Below are positions 1-11,402 of a DNA stretch of 64,000 bases, piece by piece (within the stretch, counting starts at the first letter, position 1; each line of letters starts with the position of its first letter). A program made the position numbers and the translations under genes. The DNA is from Aphidius gifuensis. Its lineage: Eukaryota > Arthropoda > Insecta > Hymenoptera > Braconidae. The notes below the pieces were generated by a model. It was not told where the DNA came from, did no database searches, and worked only from the letters and a program-made list of their open reading frames with translations. The stretch spans positions 14,099,404 to 14,163,403 of the forward strand of contig NC_057788.1 of assembly GCF_014905175.1 (NCBI RefSeq), given 5' to 3'.

Positions 1-2
1 AT

Positions 3-563
3 AATGTTTCACCAAGGCTTGATCAAGAAGATGAACAAGTTCCTATTGAAACAATTGATGAACAGGATATTGCATCAGGATTTGTTAATCAACTCGAAAA
101 TGTGCCAGATAATCATCAAGGTGTTAACCAACGATCTGTGTCAATTGTTCAACAAGGTAATTTCAATAGCTAAACTTGAATTATTATTTCAATATTAATC
201 CTTTGTTTTTTTTCTATTTGTTCAGATAATATTGGTCGTGCATTACCACGTCACAATTGTGATGACTTTGAAAGACGATACAATGCACGATTCGATCGTG
301 AATTTATACCGTTTCCATCTAGATCACCTGGTGATTGAGCGGGACCATCTCGTCCACGTATTCTTCGCCGTACCAATCGACTTAAACGTCAAGTTAAAAA
401 ACAATTGGACATGTCAGATCATGAATCAAGTGACCCTGAAGAACAAGCAAAGTCCATTGTCATTTATGACAGTGATTCAGAAAAAGAAGAAGATGGTGGT
501 ATTTCAAATACTAAAAAAGCACGTCAAGATTCATCAGGCTCATCTGATGAATCAAACGAGTAA
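3..563 (+). pseudogene. Acidic C-terminal fragment, two exons, one in-frame stop
   Basis: The frame starting at base 3 is open and protein-like (rich in Asp, Glu and Gln) up to a donor after base 156 (AACAAG|GTAA). An acceptor TTCAG ends at 225. The spliced codon GAT keeps frame into exon 2 (226-563), which holds RRYNARFDREFIPFPS, then a basic stretch (RILRRTNRLKRQVKK) and a Ser/Asp/Glu-rich tail ending SSDESNE and TAA at 561-563. One TGA at 336-338 breaks exon 2. The 5' end lies outside the window. I do not recognise the family. An acidic, serine-rich tail with a basic patch fits a nuclear protein. It may be an accessory ORF of the Helitron downstream or a separate decayed gene. Confidence 0.45.
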
Positions 564-1640
564 GACATTTTTTATGGACACTACTGTTTTATTCTTTTTT
601 TTTTTTGACTAAGTCAATTTAATTTTTTATAACTAATAATTACCAGTAATTTCTATTTTTTTTTTTTAACGTGTTGTTCATATCATGGATTAATTGTAAC
701 CATGTTACTAATATTTTTTTCTATTACTTTTATAATTTTGTTGTAATGAGTTATACTGAGCATGTAATGCTAAATTTAAATTTCATTTTAGTTGGTCAAT
801 TTAATATTACCAGAAACTGGTGCACTTATCACGTTGCCAATGATTATCCAAAAAGTATTATGAAATAATACAATTAATTATTATTTTTATATTTTTGTTA
901 TAAAAGCCCTAAATATTAGGTGAATCGTTATATAAATGTTCAATTAATCAGTTGATAAGAGTGTTTAATTACTTTGGTTATTTTTAATTGATGTAATGAC
1001 AAATAAAATGACTTAATAATTATAAAAGAATTATTAATTGAACATTTAACGATTGGTGATAATCCCCATGTTGTAACGTCTGGTTACGTTATAGAGTATA
1101 CAAAATAAATAATAGCAAAGCCCTATTTCAGTAGGTGAATTTTTTATTAAGAATTTAATTATTAAATTGATGAGTAATTATTATTATTTGTAGTGAATAA
1201 ATAACGAGTACTGATTATTGTTAAAAAAACAAGATGCATCATCGTACAAACTATAATTCAATTATAATTATAACGTGACATAATGAGAGCAAAGCTCTAT
1301 ATTTTTTTTATTATAATAAAATAGCCCTAAAGATTAGGTGAATTGTTAATTAACTATTTAATTAATATATAGCAACATTGTCTGTCAGTTTAAGTGGTGT
1401 TGTATAAATTTATCTTACAATTTATACCTAGAAACAAAATAGATTCATTAAATAAATTAAAGACATAGGTATATTTTAATTGAAAATTCAATCAAAACCA
1501 AGTGTATACTTATACCATAAATTTTAAAAACAACAGTGAATAATAAACTGATAAACAATAACAATATTCTGTATAAAGTATTAATTATCATTTATCAATA
1601 ATCATGGCGGTGAATGGCGGATTTGAGTAATAACTGAGTA
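564..1640. repeat. AT-rich stretch with three diverged repeat units
   Basis: No gene is visible here. A motif close to AGCCCTAAANATTAGGTGAAT recurs at about 904, 1119 and 1321, so roughly every 200-215 bp, each time followed by an AT-rich run containing TTAATTA. A shorter trace (AAAGCTCTAT) lies near 1291. This looks like an old tandem or subterminal repeat upstream of the Helitron gene. The first 300 bases (564-900) are poly-T-rich and otherwise featureless. Confidence 0.5.
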
Positions 1641-1684
1641 AACAGTATAGATGGCGCAAAGATGAAGTTAAGCGGTGTGTCCAC

Positions 1685-3852
1685 ATGCAAGTTGAATATC
1701 AAAAACGTGGGTTACCACATGTTCATTTATTATTAACTTTGCAACACAATTCAAAAATAACAACTCCAGAAATTGTAGATCAATTCATTTCAGCAGAAAT
1801 TCCTAATCCAAATAAAAATCCTCGATTGTATGAAATTGTAAAAAAAAAATATGATTCATGGCCCATGTGGCGACTGGTGCCTAGATGATAATGGTAAATG
1901 TTCTAAACATTATCCTAAAGCGTTTGCTGATACAACAACTCTGGATGAAAATGGTTATCCTCAGTATAGACGCCGTGACACTGGGACCTACACTCGCCAA
2001 GATGGTTTCATTTTTAGCAACAAACATGTAGTGCCATACAATAGAGAATTGTCACTTCTCTTGAATTGTCACATTAATGTAGAAGTTGTTTCGAGCATCA
2101 AAGCAGTAAAATATTTATATGTCACATATATAAAGGTCATGATGCTGCTGCAATTGTTGTACAAGAAACAGATACAAATGGAGATCAAGTTGATCAAACA
2201 ATTCATCATGATGAAATTCGTGAGTTCATAGAGACTCGCTACGTTAGTCCTCCTGAAGCTTGTGCGCGAATTCTAAATTATTCTTTACATGGTAGAAGTC
2301 ATGCTGTGGTGAGACTACCTGTACATTTGCCAAATCAACAAACAGTTATGGTTGACGATATTGATAATGAAGACGCAATTCAAGCTGCTTTAAATAAAGA
2401 GTCAATGTTAATTGCCTATTTTGCTTTAAATGCTCATGATCCACAAGCAAGGGATCTTACATATTCTGAAATACCGACGGAGTATGTTTACAAAAAGTTA
2501 GCAGGTACATCTACTTATACTTGGCAACAACGAAAAAGTCATTTCAGTACTTTGGGACGGATGTACTCAGTCAGCCCAGCGCAAACTGAATTATTTCATT
2601 TAAGGTTGCTTTTGATTTGCACTAAAGGTGCTACAAGCTATGAAAATTTGCGAACAGTTGATGGAATTGTACATGAAACATATGTTAGTACGTGTTTAGC
2701 ATTGGGTTTAATAGAGGATGATAATGAATGGAAAAATGCCATGCATGAAGCAGAAGTTTGGATGATGCCTCTCCAATTACGACAATTATTCGTACGAATT
2801 TTACTTCATTGCCATCCTATCCATCCAGAAGAGTTGTGGGAAGAATTTAAAGATGCACTGTCTCAAGATTATTCCAGATCAATGCCATTGCATCAAGCAC
2901 ACAGAACTGCCTACATTAAAATAAATACATTATTACAGAATGAAAGGTCGAGCTTGAAGGATTTCCCCTCAATGTCACAAATTACAGAAATTGAGAATGA
3001 TGATACTGAAATTTCATTTGAACAGCACAAAGATACTGGGTCAAGACAATATGAATTACTTAATGATGAACAAAAAGCATTCGTTGATACTATTTTGAAA
3101 AGAGCTGTAGATGTTAACAGCACTGCATCAAAATGTTTCTTTATTAATGGACCTGGAGGATCTGGAAAAACTTACATTTATACAACTTTGTATCATTTAC
3201 TGCGCAGTCTAAGTAAAAATGTAAGCACTATGGCCTATACTGGTATTGCAGCAACTTTACTTCCAGGTGGAAAAACGGTTCACAAAACCTTCAAAATTCC
3301 AATTGCTTTATATAGTGATTTTTCATTAACTATTACAGCTCAATCAAAAGAAGCTGATTATTGCAGGAAGATGGATGTTATAATGTGGGATGAAGCACCA
3401 ATGTCACCCAAATATGCATTGGAATTCGTAGATCGAACTTTGCGTGACGTAATGAATAAAGATGAACCGTTTGGAGGAAAAATATTGATTCTTGGTGGCG
3501 ATTTTCGACAATTGCTACCAGTAAAAAAAAATGCAACTCGTGGTGAATTAGTTGATTTGTCGATTAAATTTACTCATTTGTGGCCATATTTTACTGAGTA
3601 CACATTGACTAAAAATATGCGAACACGCCCAGGAGAAGTTGAATTCAGTAAGTATTTATTAACAGTAGGTGATGGCACAGCAAATTATAATGATTCTGAT
3701 TTAAATCTACCAGACCATTGTATCGCACCACGTGAGGCTGATATAGCTGAAGATGTTTACGGGCAAGTTATAAAAAATAAAGAATATGGTAAATTAGAAA
3801 ACTGGGCTATTTTATCGGCCAGAAATGTCGATGTAGACGATATCAACATGAG
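1685..3852 (+). pseudogene. Helitron Rep-helicase, N-terminal and central part
   Basis: Rep nicks and joins single-stranded DNA in rolling-circle transposition, and the fused Pif1-type helicase unwinds it. The HUH nuclease motif is seen as GLPHVHLLL (near 1710-1735), followed by IHGPCG, CSKHYPKAF, YPQYRRRDTG, VVPYN, NCHINVEV and SSIKAVKYLY, the usual Helitron order. The frame changes at about 1846 in a nine-A run and again at about 2115-2130, at the tyrosine-bearing KYLY segment; the second change returns to the first frame. The helicase shows Walker A GPGGSGKT, the VSTMAYTGIAA segment, Walker B MWDEAPM, GGDFRQLLPV and LTKNMR. The coding sequence stops at 3852 where the CMC element begins and resumes at 10434. 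Confidence 0.9.
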
Positions 3853-3854
3853 AG

Positions 3855-3877
3855 CCCTGACGGAACGGTGCAACCAT
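3855..3877 (+). repeat. Left terminal inverted repeat of the CMC element
   Basis: Begins CCCTGACGGAACGGTGCAAC. It pairs with the reverse complement of 10409-10431 with two mismatches (G/A at position 5 and G/A at position 13). It directly follows the AG target duplication. Confidence 0.9.
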
Positions 3878-4150
3878 TTTTCTTGGTTCATTAATGGTTA
3901 TTTGTTGGTTCGGTTCATTTCTGGTTCTTTAACGGTTCAATAGCCGTTATTGAACTATTAAATAACCCTATAAATGGTTGCAAGTTGCGCGTTTGCAACC
4001 ATTATCGAACCGTTTTTTAACGAATTTCTAATGGTTATTTCAGGGTTCTATAACCGTTTAAACTGATAATTTTTTCGAAAGTTAAGTAATGGTTATCTTT
4101 AGGTTATTTAACGATTACTATGAAATTATAAGTTATCATAGAACGGTTTA
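3878..4150. repeat. Left subterminal repeats of the CMC element
   Basis: Short motifs built on GGTTNATT, ACGGTTCA and AACGGTT occur many times in both orientations (for example near 3890, 3925, 3950, 4005, 4045 and 4145). CMC-type elements usually carry such arrays as binding sites for the element-encoded DNA-binding proteins. The matching array at the other end is longer and more regular. Confidence 0.6.
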
Positions 4151-4377
4151 TGATTATTTTGGGAAAAAATGATGTAGATATTAAGTAAAAATCAAGAATT
4201 TTTATTAATAATTATCACTATCATGAATTTGTTCCAATTTGTTATTTGCAAAACATTGGTGTATTTATTGATACGCTGCGACATTGTTCATTTGTTTTAC
4301 ATGAAAAAATAAGTTTTTTCAAAGAATAAGCAGTGTTAAAAAAATACCTTCTTTTACATTCAGTATATCTAACATAT

Positions 4378-7061
4378 TCAATCAATTTCCCAACAATTAC
4401 TCAACTTTAATGCTCTAAAACCAAAAATCGAATAAATAGCGATTGCTGGAACTAATGGCTCAGTCGACTTCACGAAACATTTTTTTTTAACATCGACAAC
4501 ATTAAATATGAAATCGGTCTGAAAAGCTTTTTTTGATTTTTCTAATATATTTATTATGTATCCGCTAACCCATTGGACCCTGTCGACTTTAAACTCTACA
4601 ATACTTTCAATCATTCCAAAACCAATTTTTTCACAATATACTACGCAGTTGGAAAATTTAGTGTTTCCATCAGCATTGAAAGAACGATACTCTATTTTAT
4701 TGGATAATACTTTAGGATAACTAATTAATTTATTGACGTGGTACCCATTATTTGCTAAGACAACTCGCTCGCATTCGGAAGGAGATCGAATTCTTTTCGT
4801 ACCAAGTCCTTGAAAGTTTCCATTTATTTCAAGATCTAATTCAAACTTGAATTTATTTACAAGAGTTAGTACAAAATTTCGGGCCATATCGCTTACTGTG
4901 TCATCTAAATAAAGAAGTTCTAATTTTTTTTTGATTAAAAAACGAGTGACGATTTGAATTGAACGTCCATTCGGACTCGTAATATTTTGCAAGATTTTTC
5001 TGTTCCAAGATTCGAAGACTGAAGCATTGTACGCGAATAAAGGACCAGCATCCTCAACAGTATCAACAACATGGAGCAAAAGATGAATATTGTACTTCAT
5101 AGCAGCTTGTCCAAACAAATTTTCATACTGAAGGACAAATTTTTTTAGCAGTTCTCTTACGTGAAACAATTGTGACAGTGTAATACAATCTGAGTTAAGA
5201 CAGTTAATTGCTTGAGAAAGCAAAGACAGATGTTTCAAATACTGGGGCTTTAAAATACCTTCTAGACAAATAAGAGAATAGTACTGAATCCAATTTCGCC
5301 ACTCTTGTCCTTTCCATAATTTTAAATCTTTAATAGATCTCGGTGAACGAGTAATACGACTTGGAGGTCGAATTTTCAACAACCGTTGATCTATAATTGT
5401 CTCTGCTACTGGTTTTGATACAAATTTTATTCTTTTATTCACATTAATAAACGTTTCAGGACCTAATAAGAGCTTGGTGTATTGCTTCGAAACTCCCAAA
5501 AAAAGATGGTGAAGTGGTTCTACGACCATGCCACGAACACAATCAAAGCCTGGAACAGCAAACAAAATTGAAGGTCCAATGACTCCTAACATACGATTTC
5601 CAGAATCGTGAGCATTTTCACCAAGTTCTTCGATTTCGCCATGACTTCGTTTGATAATAGTTTGTTCAAATGGATATCTCATTGATTTATGGACAAAAGT
5701 GCCATTTTGGTAGCAATATGTGCATCCAAAAAAACCGTTGTATTGAGCCATTCGTAAGATCATTGATCGTGCAACCGAATCGACGCCACACAGCAATACC
5801 ATAAATTTACTCTGGACTTCATTTCCATTTAGTTGCCATTTAATTCCGATCTGATATAAATGAGATAATTCTCTAACTCGGGGAGTCAGCATTGAATTCA
5901 AATTTGGATGTCCATTTCCAACCCCTATGGTGCTTAAAAGCATATGTTTTTTTCTAAGATGTGGTGGAAGCTCGTTAATTTGCAAAAACACAGGCCAAGC
6001 ACTTGTTTTCGATGAGTCAGAAACACTGGCACCATCAGTATTTAAAACGAAAGAGAAATTGTTCTTGTTACTCAAAAACCCATGTGGTTTACTTTGTTCT
6101 TTGTACAACTTTCCATGATATACGTCCTCAAGATTAGCATGATTTTTTTTAACTCTCGTAAATCGGTACTGAAGTTGGTCGTAAATACCAGGGATTGCGA
6201 AAAGATCTTTTAATTGGGACTGTAAGTCAAGTTGTATAAAATAACCAATAGAAGGTTTCGGCATTGCAGCGTTACATGATGCAACAGAACATTGTACTGG
6301 TTTTTTTGTCCCGAGATTTATTTGACAATGCTCACAAATATAGTGCCGAGTCTCAACAATTCTATTTTTACCTAACGTTCTCCATAATGACTGTTTGTAT
6401 TCAGGTAATGAACCATTAAAAGTTGCTCGATTGATCCACGACAATATCATTAAAGTAGCTTCATAAGTCCAGTGATAAACTAATGACATAGTCAAAAATA
6501 CAAGAATATGATCTTTCGCTAAAACAACTGGCCGCCAAAATAATGTATACATATAGTCATTCATTTGACAGTCAATAAAAGATCCTTCCTTTTTATTTGA
6601 ATGCATGTCTTCATTTTCTAGCTCTTCGGTGTCTTCACTGTTGTAATCTTTTTCTAATAAATTGTCTGTTTCTATCTCCTCTGTTGACTCAAATCTACTT
6701 TCTTCATCGGCATCATCATTAGTGGAACTTTCAACGTTTAAAGCTTCATCATCGATATCAGTTGGAAATCCACTTGAATAATCGATTGGATTGATAAACT
6801 TGAGTAGTTTCTCTATCGGGTTCTAAAAATTAAATTCAGAACATTGTTTAAGATGTTTTATATAATGGACGATTGCTTTCAAAAGAGATATACAATATTA
6901 AGTATAAACTGATTAACACTTACGAATAATTTTGGTGGTAACGAAGAAAGAAGATCTAAATTTGAAAATGTTTTTGATGACAGCTCAATAAGTTTTCGTT
7001 TTCTTCGGGACACAGCGAATTTTGAAAGTTGTTTGTTGTTACTATTGCTTTCTTCTTCCAT
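4378..7061 (-). CDS. CMC (TNP2-like) DDE transposase, 860 aa, two exons, intact
   Basis: Exon 1 is 7061 to 6924 (46 codons, MEEESNSNNKQLSKF...). A donor GTAAGT follows, then an acceptor TTTTTAG, and exon 2 runs 6822 to 4378, starting NPIEKLLKF in the same phase. There is no stop in 860 codons. The N-terminal 120 residues are acidic. A CEHC plus CSVASC zinc-ribbon-like pair lies at about 209-229. LNTDGAS (Asp about 309) resembles the CACTA TDGFNPF motif. CGVDSVAR gives the second Asp (about 394) and FESWNRK the Glu (about 650), after NIHLLLHVVD and GPLFAYNAS. ITRSPR and WKGQEWRNW are further TNP2 landmarks. It cuts and pastes the element by binding its ends. An intact frame with clean splice sites suggests recent activity. 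The catalytic assignments rest on family resemblance, not on an alignment. Confidence 0.88.
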
Positions 7062-7991
7062 GACTGAGTTGTTTTGATAATCACAGGTAATTTATCATAA
7101 AAACCAAGAACTTTATTACAAACGTATTTTAAAATATATTATAAAATAGTTTTAGTCATAATTTTCACCAATCTAAGATGCAAGGTTAGCTTTCATCAAT
7201 TATAAATGTATAATTATGAAACAGTGATATACCCATAACAAATACACCGTGTAAATTACAGTAATTTACACAGCTTGGTTTTTTGCATAAAGTTTATTGC
7301 GCCATCTTACAGGCCCATCACTGTTAGGAAATATTGCTCATGTAGAATCGTGAAATGTAGATCACTGTAGACTTAGGTGTGCGACCGTAATCTCTTTTAT
7401 TACAATGTTTCTAATTAAAAAGAAATCATTGATAGTGAGACACAAGTGATGAGATCATAATTTTTAAACATTTGTCCACAAGGTAAAGAAGTATTTATAC
7501 CGGATTTGTCAACTGTACGAGTTGCTCCGAAATGGGCTGTCAAAGAATAGTTTTCTGGCTTATACAATGTAAGTTTGACGTAAATAGCTATTTTTTTGTT
7601 AACGTCTCTAATCTGTTTTTATTCGATTGTTTATTGTCTGATTATCACTAAATTTTTTTTCTATAGATTTGAATATAATAAGATCATTAAAGTATCCTAA
7701 AAGCTTTTGGTTCAATTCCACATCTTATATTACATTATACAGCAAGTGGAAATTGAAACGATTCGAGTAGATACAACGTGGAATGAAACACAACTCCGTC
7801 GGTAACAGATATCTTTCCTGAGCTGCACTCCCGTGGAATTATTGCCGCCAGGGGCAAGTAACAATAATAGTTGGTTGTTTTTTTTTTTTTTTGGCAAACG
7901 AGACAGAGAAACAAAAGAGCTATAATTTTTCCTCAGTCGTCAGTAAGTTGGAACTTAAGTGAACCGTAAGAAACATAATTTTTCTTAAACA

Positions 7992-9757
7992 ATGGAAGGT
8001 GTGTTCATAGATTTGATTGTTGTTCACTTTTTAATTCCACTGAGTTTATTCATGATGAACTTAGCTTAACGAGTAATTATGTATTTTTTAAAATAAAATG
8101 TGCAGATCAGGAAAACGTAGAGAAGTTAGGACGTGGGCTTCGTTCTAAGACTTTGAAAAGATTCAGCTTTCCACCACGAGACGACGTATCACGAGGTGCT
8201 GCAAAACAACAGAAGTTGGATGAAGTTAAGAAAGATGCAATAAAAACAAAGGTTTGGTTTTTTTATTTTATATTTTTCAAATATATCATCTCAATTTCAT
8301 GATATTCTGTTTTCAGAAACTTCCTCGAATTCAAAAAGAAGAGGTGATGAAAGAGTCTGATCGTAAGATTTAAGAAATTATCAAAAGAAAAAAAGCATTA
8401 CAATTTAAAAAGCTACAAGAAATGTCAAGTTTATACGAAGATGATGAAAATCCTCGACCAAGTTTTAATATGTCACCAAAAAACTTGGATGATGCTGGTT
8501 CATCACTTGACAATGAATCTTGGAAATCACCACAATCGTACATTGGGGAAGAAACATACCATGTAAAGGTATTTTTTCTTTACATTCACATGCTGACAAA
8601 CGATTAAGCCATAGAATAATTACATATATAATGAACTGTTTTTTATCTTTTCAGAAAAACAACTTTCTTGAAAGTTCTTCACGAAATTCAAAGTTTTGCA
8701 TGAAAAGTAAAATATTGAAGCAACATTCTAATTCGAGTAAACGTGATGTTGAAACCGAAAATGCTGTAGAAATACTGACAGCTGAAAAAGCTAGTTTAGT
8801 TACAAAAAATGAAGAGTTAGAAAAAGAAATAAAATTGCTTCAAGAAATGACACAAAATCTTCAAGATGCAGAGAAAAAAATGCAGAATGATCTGTCAGTA
8901 ATGAGAATCCAGTATGAAGAGATGAAAAATGAGTCACAGTTACATGTAAATTTGAATTCAGAGATTCAAGAAATAATTAATAGTTTACACGATGAAATGC
9001 GAGAAGATCTAAAAGTGTTTGGGGAACAACTTGTGCAGAATATCGTCGATGCTTTGAACGAGACTGGTCGTCCTGCAGTTCAAGAAATCGTCAATGACTT
9101 GGAAATCATTGATGGCAAAGTAAGTTGCTATTTTTATTGTATTGTTTTGTTATTAACTTACTTACGCTGCTCATGATTTTTTATTCTCATGTCTAAAAAC
9201 TATCATAATTTATTTCAGGTCCGGATAACTGAAAATGTATCGATGAACGTGGAAACATACATGAAAGCATGCCAAGCGTTTGACATGCGTAAAAGAGCCA
9301 ATATTGCGATGAGAGGTCTTTGGAAATCAGATGATCTTGCGAAATTCGTAAAAAAGAAAAGCAGTAAAAACCAAAAAATCATCACTGAGGATGACATTTT
9401 ATTACTACAAGGTATGTTCACTCGTTTCTAGTCTGTAGTATCGTTATAGTTATATTTTAACTTTCCAGAGATTTTCTAATCTTTCTCGTGTGTTCGGACA
9501 TATCGAACCTTAGTAACTGGATTGCGTATCAAGCAAAAATGATCCGTACTCGTGAAAAGGCTAAACTTGATGATGCTAGTACTGATGAAAGTGCTGAAAG
9601 TGATGAACAAAGTGAAGATGACAGTAGAGACAAGCAAATTAAGAAAATAGCTTTTGTTTCTACGGATAAGGTTTCACACGATGATGAGGATGGATCAAGT
9701 TCAGTTGATGAAAACGAAGAAGAAGACGACCCCTTAACTGATGAAAGTCAAGAATAA
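7992..9757 (+). pseudogene. Second gene of the CMC element: coiled-coil protein, several exons, damaged
   Basis: The best gene model is ATG at 7992, exon 7992-7998, then 8106-8251, 8317-8568, 8655-9119 and from 9219 to about 9411. All have GT/AG borders and keep phase through the fifth exon. Exon 2 encodes a basic stretch (GRGLRSKTLKRFSF). Exon 4 encodes a long heptad-rich coiled coil (about 8740-9010, KNEELEKEIKLLQEM...). Exon 5 reads NVSMNVETYMKACQAF, then KSDDLAKFVKKKSSK, which could be a BEN-like DNA-binding fold. Then comes an acidic tail (9540-9757). A TAA at 8371-8373 interrupts exon 3. Direct splicing from 9411 to the next acceptor (about 9468) meets a TAA after three codons, while the acidic tail is open in another frame. 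It may be the element's TnpA-like subterminal DNA-binding partner; this role is inferred from position. Confidence 0.65.
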
Positions 9758-9919
9758 GAAACGTCGGAATAGTTTTTGAACTATTTTTTTTTTAAATACT
9801 TCGTGTATGTTTTTATTTTTTGCTATGTATGTGTAGGCTATGTATGCCATAACTCAAAGATATGTTACTATATAAGAAAAAATGAAAGAAATACTTTATT
9901 TTCCGTAATTTAATGAGAT

Positions 9920-10408
9920 TGAAGTGAACTTATTTTCGTGAGTTCAATAACAGTTCAATTATGGTTTTTGGTAATTTCTCTTAAATTGAAACTCTATATA
10001 AACCATTATTAAACAGTTCTTTTATGGTTGCAAAATTTCTTGCTGATAACCGAAAATGAACCTTTTTTAATGGGTTTGATAATGGTTCATTCATGGTTTT
10101 GGTTCAACTCTCTTAAATTGAAACTCTATTTAAACGGTTATTGAACAGTTCTTTTATGGTTACCGATAACCGAAAATGAATCTTTTTCAGTGGGTTCGAT
10201 AACGGTTCATTCATGGTTTTGGTTTAACTCTCTTGAATTGAAACTCTATTTAAACCGTTATTAAACAGTCATTTTATGGTTGCAAAATTTCTTGCCGATA
10301 ACCGATAATGAACCTTTTTCAGTGGGTTTGATAACGGTTCATTTATGGTTTTCGGTTTCATTTGCGCAACTTGCAACTCTCAATGAAACGTTATTTAACG
10401 GTTTTTTC
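9920..10408. repeat. Right subterminal tandem repeats (about 120-132 bp units)
   Basis: The landmark TTAAATTGAAACTCTAT recurs at about 9981, 10113 and 10233 (GAATTG in the last), so unit spacing is about 132 then 120 bp. The shorter unit lacks a GCAAAATTTCTTG segment. Each unit contains GGTTCATTNATGGTTTT, CAGTTCTTTTATGGTT and CGATAACCGA motifs. The same motif types appear at the left end, which supports subterminal protein-binding sites. Confidence 0.75.
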
Positions 10409-10431
10409 ATGGTTGCACTGTTCCGTTAGGG
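10409..10431 (-). repeat. Right terminal inverted repeat of the CMC element
   Basis: The reverse complement begins CCCTAACGGAACAGTGCAAC, matching the left end. It is followed by the second AG copy (10432-10433) and the resumption of the Helitron frame. Confidence 0.9.
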
Positions 10432-10433
10432 AG

Positions 10434-11011
10434 TTGTTGAATTATTAGATAAATCAACAGAAAAAATTTATTCGAGTATAAACAGTATTAAAAACTGTGA
10501 CAATGGTGATATTTCTGAAACCCTATTACCAGAATTTTTAGAATCTTTGAATCCTCCAAATTTACCTCCTCACGAATTACGATTAAGACAAAACACTGTA
10601 GTTATGTTGATTAGAAATTTATCTGTTAATGAAGGGCTATGTAATGGAACGAGATTGCAAGTATTAGATTGTTCAAATCATTTACTGAGATGTAAAATAT
10701 TAACGGGTGATAAAAGAGGCGAAATTGTTTTTATTAATCCTATTACTTTGTATAGTGATGATGCTTATCCGTTTGAGTTCGGGAGACGACAGTTTCCAAT
10801 TAAGTTAGCTTTTGCTATGACAATAAATAAATCACAAGGGCAAACTTTTGAAAAAATTGGAATTGATCTTAGGAGAGATATTTTTAATCATGGTCAATTG
10901 TATGTTGCCCTATCAAGAGTTCGATCATGGGACTCTCTAAAAATATACCTAGGTAACCAAAGAAAATCGAATTCTGTCGAAAATTATGTGTATACGGAAT
11001 TATTTCGATAA
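10434..11011 (+). pseudogene. Helitron helicase C-terminal part
   Basis: Continuation of the Pif1-type helicase. From 10434 the frame reads VVELLDKSTEKIYSS, then LPPHELRLRQNTVVMLIRN, NGTRLQV, AFAMTINKSQGQTFEKIGID and HGQLYVALSRVRS (helicase motifs V/VI), ending in TAA after VYTELFR. Splicing out 3855-10431 and one AG gives NMR-VVELLDKS with no frame change. No stops occur within this part. Its intactness, compared with the two indels in the Rep part, shows decay is uneven. Confidence 0.9.
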
Positions 11012-11140
11012 TTCAATAATTTTTGAAGACTTATTATCTGATATTGGTATTATGCTAAGAACAATAATAACAAAGTTCTTTTTATAAAGCTTCGAAATTT
11101 ATTATTAAAAAATACTTAGTTATGGATTTCTTTTTTGAAT

Positions 11141-11400
11141 TATAGGTGCTTCCTTTTTGATGTTTATTTTTATTCCTATTGATTTCTGCACATGCGTAGT
11201 TGACTGCGCAGTCAGCAAAGAGTCAGTTTGCAACAGCGTAGTACATGAGGGGCTGGATCAGCTACGTTTCAATTCTTATTTTTTGAGAATTATTTGTTCG
11301 ACGCCTTTGTTCTCTCATCATGTTTATATAATATGCGCATGTGTATGATCAAGCGCATTGAAGTGAAAAAAAATAACCACTCAACAGAAAGTACCTTATA
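11141..11400. mobile_element. MITE, family with TAGGTGCTTTCTTTTG ends (copy 1)
   Basis: About 260 bp. The left end TATAGGTGCTTCCTTTT pairs with the right end read backwards (TATAAGGTACTTTCTG). The interior shares long segments with copies at about 60199-60459 and 61112-61362, for example GTCAGTTTGCAACAGCGTAG and AATTCTTATTTTTTGAGAAT. No coding capacity. The ends abut TA, so a TA or ATA duplication is likely. Confidence 0.75.
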
Positions 11401-11402
11401 CC

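Larger units (their letters stand above)
3855..10431. mobile_element. Complete CMC-like (CACTA/Mirage/Chapaev) DNA transposon
   Basis: The 6,577-bp insert in the Helitron helicase has 23-bp inverted ends starting CCCTNACGGAACNGTGCAAC, with two mismatches visible. It is flanked by a 2-bp AG duplication (3853-3854 and 10432-10433). Contents: subterminal repeats at both ends, a minus-strand TNP2-like transposase (7061 to 4378), and a divergent plus-strand coiled-coil gene (7992-9757). The shared intergenic region 7062-7991 should hold both promoters. It also contains a short interspersed palindrome (about 7218-7325) with ends like those of hAT MITEs. The 2-bp duplication recalls the Mirage branch of CMC; assignment below superfamily is inference. 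Confidence 0.88.
1640..11011 (+). mobile_element. Helitron, 5'-truncated and split by a CMC transposon
   Basis: A rolling-circle DNA transposon relic. The visible Helitron parts are the Rep domain (from about 1640), the linker, and a Pif1-type helicase whose last third continues after the 6.6-kb insert (3855-10431). The 5' terminus and the N-terminal Rep zinc-finger region are not visible. No clear 3' hairpin-CTRR terminus could be pinned down in 11012-11140. One A-run insertion and one further indel break the Rep frame, so this copy is dead even without the insertion. Confidence 0.85.

Noticed and set aside
5927..6118. Plus-strand frame of 63 codons within the transposase exon
   Set aside because: It is antisense to the strongly supported TNP2-like exon.
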